In this document: in pieces, positions 60,736 to 64,000 of the stretch
Layout: each line of letters begins with the position of its first letter
Position numbering within the stretch: the first letter of the stretch is position 1
Origin: Dyella_B sp966430775
Lineage (GTDB): Bacteria > Pseudomonadota > Gammaproteobacteria > Xanthomonadales > Rhodanobacteraceae
DNA: 64,000 nt
Assembly: GCA_966430775.1 (NCBI GenBank)
Contig: CBJMMB010000004.1
Span: 6,736-70,735 of the forward strand
Direction of reading: 5' to 3'
The notes under the pieces: generated by a model
Database searches by the model: none
Told to the model about the DNA's origin: nothing
What the model saw: the letters and a program-made list of their open reading frames with translations, nothing else
Position numbers and translations under genes: made by a program

Positions 60736-62098
60736 GGCGCAGCGGCGGCAGCGGGGGCAGGGTGGCTTGCAGCGCGGCGACGGCGGCGTCCAGCGGCACG
60801 TCGTCGACGTTGGTCGTGCCGCGCAGCAATTGCTCCAGCAGCACGTCCTGCGCGCGGCCGCGCTCGTAGGCGTAGGCGTAGGGCAGGTGGGTGAAGGTGA
60901 CCATGCGATAGCGCGCCATGAAATGCTGCGGCGCCCGCGCGGCCAGGCGCGCGCCCAGTTCGCGCTTGGCGAGGTAGCGCGGGTCGGCGACCGAGTCGCG
61001 CATCTCGATGTAGTTTTCCAGCGCCATCGCGGCGATTGCATCGGCGTTCGGCTTGCGGATGCGCTGGAACTCGGCGAACGCATCGGCGGTATCGCTGCCG
61101 GCTTCGGCCAGCAGGTCGGCCAGCACGACGGTGTCTTCGAAGCCGCAGTTCATGCCCTGGCCGTGGAACGGCACGATGGCGTGCGCCGCATCGCCGATCA
61201 GCAAGGCGCGCCCGTCGATATGCCAGCGATCGAGATAGAGCGTGGACAGGCTGCCGACTGGATGGCTGTCGTAGTCCTCGGCGAAGTCCGGAATCAATGG
61301 CAGTAGATCAGGGAAATCGTGCCGGAAGAACGCACTCGCTGCTGCAGCATCCGGCAAAGTGTCGAAGCTGGGATGCGGCCCGTGCGCGGGCAGGAACAAC
61401 GTCACCGTGAAACTGCCTTCGGTATTCGGCAAGGCGATGCACATGTAGCCGCCGCGCGGCCAGATATGCAGCGCATGCGGTTCGATGGCGAAGCGCTGCG
61501 CGCCGGTTGCGGGCGGAATTTCCAGTTCTTTGTAGCCGTGGCCGAGCGGTTCGACGCGCTGGCCAAGCGGTTGATAATCGTTCATCGCGGCGCGCAGCGC
61601 AGAGCCCGCGCCATCGGCGCCGATCAGCACGGACGCTTCGTGCTGGCGTTGTGCGCCGTGCTCGTCGATCAATGTGATGCGCTGCGCATCGAGATCGGCC
61701 GCAGCGAGGCCCTGCCCGAAATGGAACGTCACGCCCGCGGCTTCCGCCGCATCCAGCAACAGCATGTTGAGGCCGCCGCGCGACACCGACCAGATCACTT
61801 CGCTGTCGTCCACGCCGTAGCGTTGCAAGCCGGACACGCCGTCGACCGGATGCACCATGCGACCGCGCATCATCACCGCGTGCTGCAGTACGTCGTCCGC
61901 CAGACCTGCCGTGCGCAACGCTTGCAAGCCGCGTTCGGCCAGCGCGAGATTGATCGAACGCCCACCTACGAAACCGGCGCGGCGCGGATCGGGACGCTTT
62001 TCGAACACGTCGACATGAAAGCCGCGCTTTGCCAGCAGTTGCGCGAGCAACGCGCCCACCAAACCGCCGCCGATCAGGGTGATTGTTTGCTGCGTCAT
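60728..62098 (-). CDS. kmo: Kynurenine 3-monooxygenase
   Basis: An FAD-dependent hydroxylase that turns kynurenine into 3-hydroxykynurenine in tryptophan breakdown or NAD synthesis. The 456-residue product has the Rossmann GGGLVGALLAQLLAKRG at about 9-25, GGRSINLALAERG, the FAD motif LIGDAAHAIVPFHGQGMNCG and the KMO-specific FMARYRMVTFTHLPYAYA. The start at 62098 gives MTQQTITLIGGG. Other kynurenine-pathway genes are not in the window. Confidence 0.93.
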   Translation of the reverse strand: MTQQTITLIGGGLVGALLAQLLAKRGFHVDVFEKRPDPRRAGFVGGRSINLALAERGLQALRTAGLADDVLQHAVMMRGRMVHPVDGVSGLQRYGVDDSEVIWSVSRGGLNMLLLDAAEAAGVTFHFGQGLAAADLDAQRITLIDEHGAQRQHEASVLIGADGAGSALRAAMNDYQPLGQRVEPLGHGYKELEIPPATGAQRFAIEPHALHIWPRGGYMCIALPNTEGSFTVTLFLPAHGPHPSFDTLPDAAAASAFFRHDFPDLLPLIPDFAEDYDSHPVGSLSTLYLDRWHIDGRALLIGDAAHAIVPFHGQGMNCGFEDTVVLADLLAEAGSDTADAFAEFQRIRKPNADAIAAMALENYIEMRDSVADPRYLAKRELGARLAARAPQHFMARYRMVTFTHLPYAYAYERGRAQDVLLEQLLRGTTNVDDVPLDAAVAALQATLPPLPPLRHG

Positions 62099-62162
62099 GC
62101 TGCGTGCCGTGGAAGGGAGCGCATCACTGTTCCGCAAGTGGGCGTTTACTGCAAGGGTGAGC

Positions 62163-62190
62163 GCAGGCTGGGGTTTGCACCCCAGCCTGC
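62163..62190. repeat. CAGGCTGGGG palindrome beside the phbB stop
   Basis: GCAGGCTGGGG-TTTGCA-type centre-CCCCAGCCTGC directly abuts the minus-strand TAG (62192-62190) of the acetoacetyl-CoA reductase gene. It is a GC-richer variant of the GTAGGTTGGGG family. Confidence 0.65.
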
Positions 62191-62951
62191 TAGAAGCTCA
62201 TGAAATACCCACCGTTCACAGGCAGGTTCGCGCCGGTGATATAGCCGGCATCGTCGGCGGTAAGAAACACCACCGCGCGCGCGATATCGCTGGGCGTACC
62301 GAGCCGGCCCACGGGAATATCGGAAATGATCTGCTGCCGGATTTCCTGCGGCACCGCCGCCACCATCGGTGTATCGCAATAGCCGGGCGACACGGTATTC
62401 ACGGTGACGCCCTTGCGCGCCGTTTCGCGCGCCAGCGCCATGCTGAAACCATGCACGCCGGCTTTGGCGGCAGAGTAGTTGGTTTGCCCGAACTGGCCGG
62501 TCTGCCCGTTCACCGAACTCAAATTGACGATGCGACCGAAACCGCGCGCCGTCATGCCTTCGACCACGTGCCGGCAAGTGTTGAATACGCCGTCGAGGTT
62601 CACGCGCATCAGCTCGTGCCATTGCTGCGGATCCATCTTGCGCAGGCTGGTGTCGCGCGTGATGCCGGCGGCGTTGACCAGGATGTCGATGGCGCCGATG
62701 TTGCGCTCGATATGTTCGACCAGCGCGCCGCAGGCTTTGAAATCGCTGACGTCGCAAGGCTCGAAGCGGATGCTGCCCTGATGGCCTGCGATGTGTTCGC
62801 GGAAGGCTTCGATGCGATCGTGGCGCGTGGCCAGATCCACCGCGATCACGCTGCGTCCTGCGCTGGCCAGTTGCAGGCAGATTTCGGTGCCGATGCCACC
62901 GATGCCGCCGGTGACCAGCGCCACGCGGGATGCGGACTGTGACAAGCTCAT
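62190..62951 (-). CDS. phbB: Acetoacetyl-CoA reductase (SDR family)
   Basis: It reduces acetoacetyl-CoA to 3-hydroxybutyryl-CoA with NADPH, the second step of polyhydroxybutyrate synthesis. The 253-residue short-chain dehydrogenase has the cofactor motif TGGIGGIGTEI, NAAGITRD, and the catalytic Ser/Tyr/Lys in SSVNGQTGQFGQTNYSAAK. The PhbB-like GQTGQFGQ loop and C-terminal NGGYFMSF support the assignment. GAAGGAA precedes the start. phaR follows upstream on the same strand. Confidence 0.92.
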   Translation of the reverse strand: MSLSQSASRVALVTGGIGGIGTEICLQLASAGRSVIAVDLATRHDRIEAFREHIAGHQGSIRFEPCDVSDFKACGALVEHIERNIGAIDILVNAAGITRDTSLRKMDPQQWHELMRVNLDGVFNTCRHVVEGMTARGFGRIVNLSSVNGQTGQFGQTNYSAAKAGVHGFSMALARETARKGVTVNTVSPGYCDTPMVAAVPQEIRQQIISDIPVGRLGTPSDIARAVVFLTADDAGYITGANLPVNGGYFMSF

Positions 62952-63022
62952 GACGGAATTCCTTCAGCGCATGCCGCGCGGCAGCACGTGTTGTGCTGCA
63001 GCGCTGGCCTGTCCGAAAAGAT

Positions 63023-63523
63023 CTAAGGTTTCTTGGTCGTGGTGCCGCGGCTGGCGGCGCCGGGCGGCGTGGCCGTCTGCGAAGCGGCATCCATGAAGCC
63101 GCGCTGCATGTTCTTCCACGCATCCAGGTTGCGTTCCGTCAGCTCGTTCAACAGCGCCCAGGGCGTCTGCCCCATCATGCTGTTGAGCTGGGTGCGGAAC
63201 TGCTGCTGCTGGTCGAGGAACACCTGCAGGCTGCGCTCCAGGTACGGCCCCATGAATCCCTGCAGGGAATCGCCGTAGAAACGGATGATCTGGCTCAAGA
63301 GCTGGGGCGAAAGCATCGGCTGGCCCTTCTCTTCGTGCTCGGAAATGATCTGCAGCAGCACGGAGCGGGTCAGGTCCTCGCCGCTCTTGGCGTCGCGGAC
63401 CTCGAAAGTTTCGCCATCCAGAACCAGCTGACGGACTTCTTCCAGCGTGATGTAGCTGGAGATCTCCGTGTCGTAGAGCCGACGGTTCGGGTATTTCTTG
63501 ATGATGCGAGTCGTTTGTGCCAT
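63023..63523 (-). CDS. phaR: Polyhydroxyalkanoate synthesis repressor PhaR
   Basis: PhaR represses phasin genes and binds PHA granules. The 166-residue product has the PHB_acc_N DNA-binding domain (RIIKKYPNRRLYDTEISSYI, then LEEVRQLVLDGE) and the PHB_acc granule-binding part (ISEHEEKGQPMLSPQLLSQI and FYGDSLQGFMGPYLERSL). The start at 63523 gives MAQTTRII; the upstream extension is not conserved. phbB lies 71 bases downstream. Confidence 0.93.
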   Translation of the reverse strand: MAQTTRIIKKYPNRRLYDTEISSYITLEEVRQLVLDGETFEVRDAKSGEDLTRSVLLQIISEHEEKGQPMLSPQLLSQIIRFYGDSLQGFMGPYLERSLQVFLDQQQQFRTQLNSMMGQTPWALLNELTERNLDAWKNMQRGFMDAASQTATPPGAASRGTTTKKP

Positions 63524-63601
63524 GCGACACAAGCTAGCAGAAGGTATTGCGGCGCACCAGTCGGCGTTCAGCTTTTTATGCTGCACGATCGGGTGCAGCA
63601 A

Positions 63602-64000
63602 TCAGTGACCCATGGCACCCCCGCCGGCGCTGCCGAACGGCGGGCGGGCGAACCAGAGCACCGGCAGCAGCACGATGAACAGAATCGCGCAGGCGTAGAA
63701 AATGTCGTTAACAGCCAGCGTATAGCCCTCGCGGCTGATGATTTGATCGATATAACCCAGACGTTGCGTCGCGCCGAATCCCATGTGCGAAAGCTGCTGG
63801 ATGTACTGCGCGGCGCCGGTCTGGGCCGGGTTGACGTACTCGGTCAGGTTGGCGTGGTGGGCAATGGCGCGGTGCTGCCACAAAGTCACCATGACCGCGG
63901 TGGAAACGCTCGAACCCAGCGTGCGGAAGAAGTTGGACAGCCCCGAGGCGCTGGCGATCTCCGAAGCCGGCAGGCCGGAGAGGTAAATCTGGTTCAGCGG
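63602..64000 (-). CDS. DHA2 family MFS multidrug exporter, C-terminal part (5' end outside window)
   Basis: The minus-strand frame is open to the right edge. The visible 132 residues begin PLNQIYLSGLPASEIASAS, the EmrB/QacA segment before the last membrane spans (LSNFFRTLGSSVSTAVMVT), and contain two hydrophobic spans, ending with a Gly-rich tail (FGSAGGGAMGH). It is an inner-membrane drug/proton antiporter of the 14-span type, usually partnered by an EmrA membrane-fusion protein not visible here. Confidence 0.85.
   Translation of the reverse strand, partial: PLNQIYLSGLPASEIASASGLSNFFRTLGSSVSTAVMVTLWQHRAIAHHANLTEYVNPAQTGAAQYIQQLSHMGFGATQRLGYIDQIISREGYTLAVNDIFYACAILFIVLLPVLWFARPPFGSAGGGAMGH

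Noticed and set aside
1..64000. Prophage, insertion sequence or integrase
   Set aside because: No transposase, recombinase, terminase or capsid-like frame was seen; the only mobile-looking DNA is short palindromic repeats.

Overview
The window looks like chromosome of a GC-rich gammaproteobacterium of the order Xanthomonadales, most likely family Rhodanobacteraceae (Dyella, Luteibacter, Frateuria or Rhodanobacter type). This is inferred from protein flavour and gene order: rplU-rpmA-obgE ... rpsT/murJ-ribF-ileS-lspA, a full ccmABCDEFGHI operon, a MetX of the Xanthomonadales serine O-succinyltransferase kind, and many dispersed palindromic repeats. No database search was possible.

Layout. 1-6.8 kb: housekeeping and metabolic genes (DUF1684 fragment, enoyl-CoA hydratase, FKBP isomerase, DUF1289, Nudix hydrolase, 3-mercaptopyruvate sulfurtransferase, a frameshifted second enoyl-CoA hydratase, a DUF4139 protein). 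7.0-8.7 kb: two convergent phosphorelay genes (RcsB-like regulator and a receiver-Hpt protein) without a kinase. 9.0-22.2 kb: a surface-protein island. It holds a 1082-residue Ig-like repeat protein with a pilin-like C-terminus, a giant YadA-head protein split by a one-base frameshift and lacking both Sec signal and anchor, and a convergent complete trimeric autotransporter with signal and anchor. The first two share an identical 5' leader and N-terminus. 22.4-26.9 kb: VOC protein, thioesterase, uvrA, DUF2059 protein.

27.0-44.7 kb: the ribosomal/cell-wall cluster rplU-rpmA-obgE ... rpsT, murJ-ribF-ileS-lspA. Between obgE and rpsT lie a complete type I Wadjet anti-plasmid system (jetABCD), a Tat-exported asparaginase-family enzyme and cutC. 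Between ribF and ileS lies a 20-codon leader peptide ending in four Ile codons, a candidate attenuator of ileS. 45.0-50.7 kb: pgaABCD for poly-N-acetylglucosamine, with a perfect CRP/Clp palindrome upstream. 50.7-53.2 kb: tRNA-Leu(CAA), cysteine dioxygenase, a small dimeric-barrel-like protein, metX. 53.5-62.1 kb (minus strand): kmo, DUF3293 and ccmA-I for cytochrome c maturation. 62.2-64 kb: acetoacetyl-CoA reductase, phaR and the end of a DHA2 drug exporter.

The intergenic spaces are full of palindromic repeats of several families. One family (core GTAGGTTGGGGTGCAAACC) supplies the TAG stop codon of six unrelated genes here. The best leads are the leader-sharing anchorless surface proteins, the ileS leader peptide, the stop-codon-supplying repeat and the Wadjet insertion.
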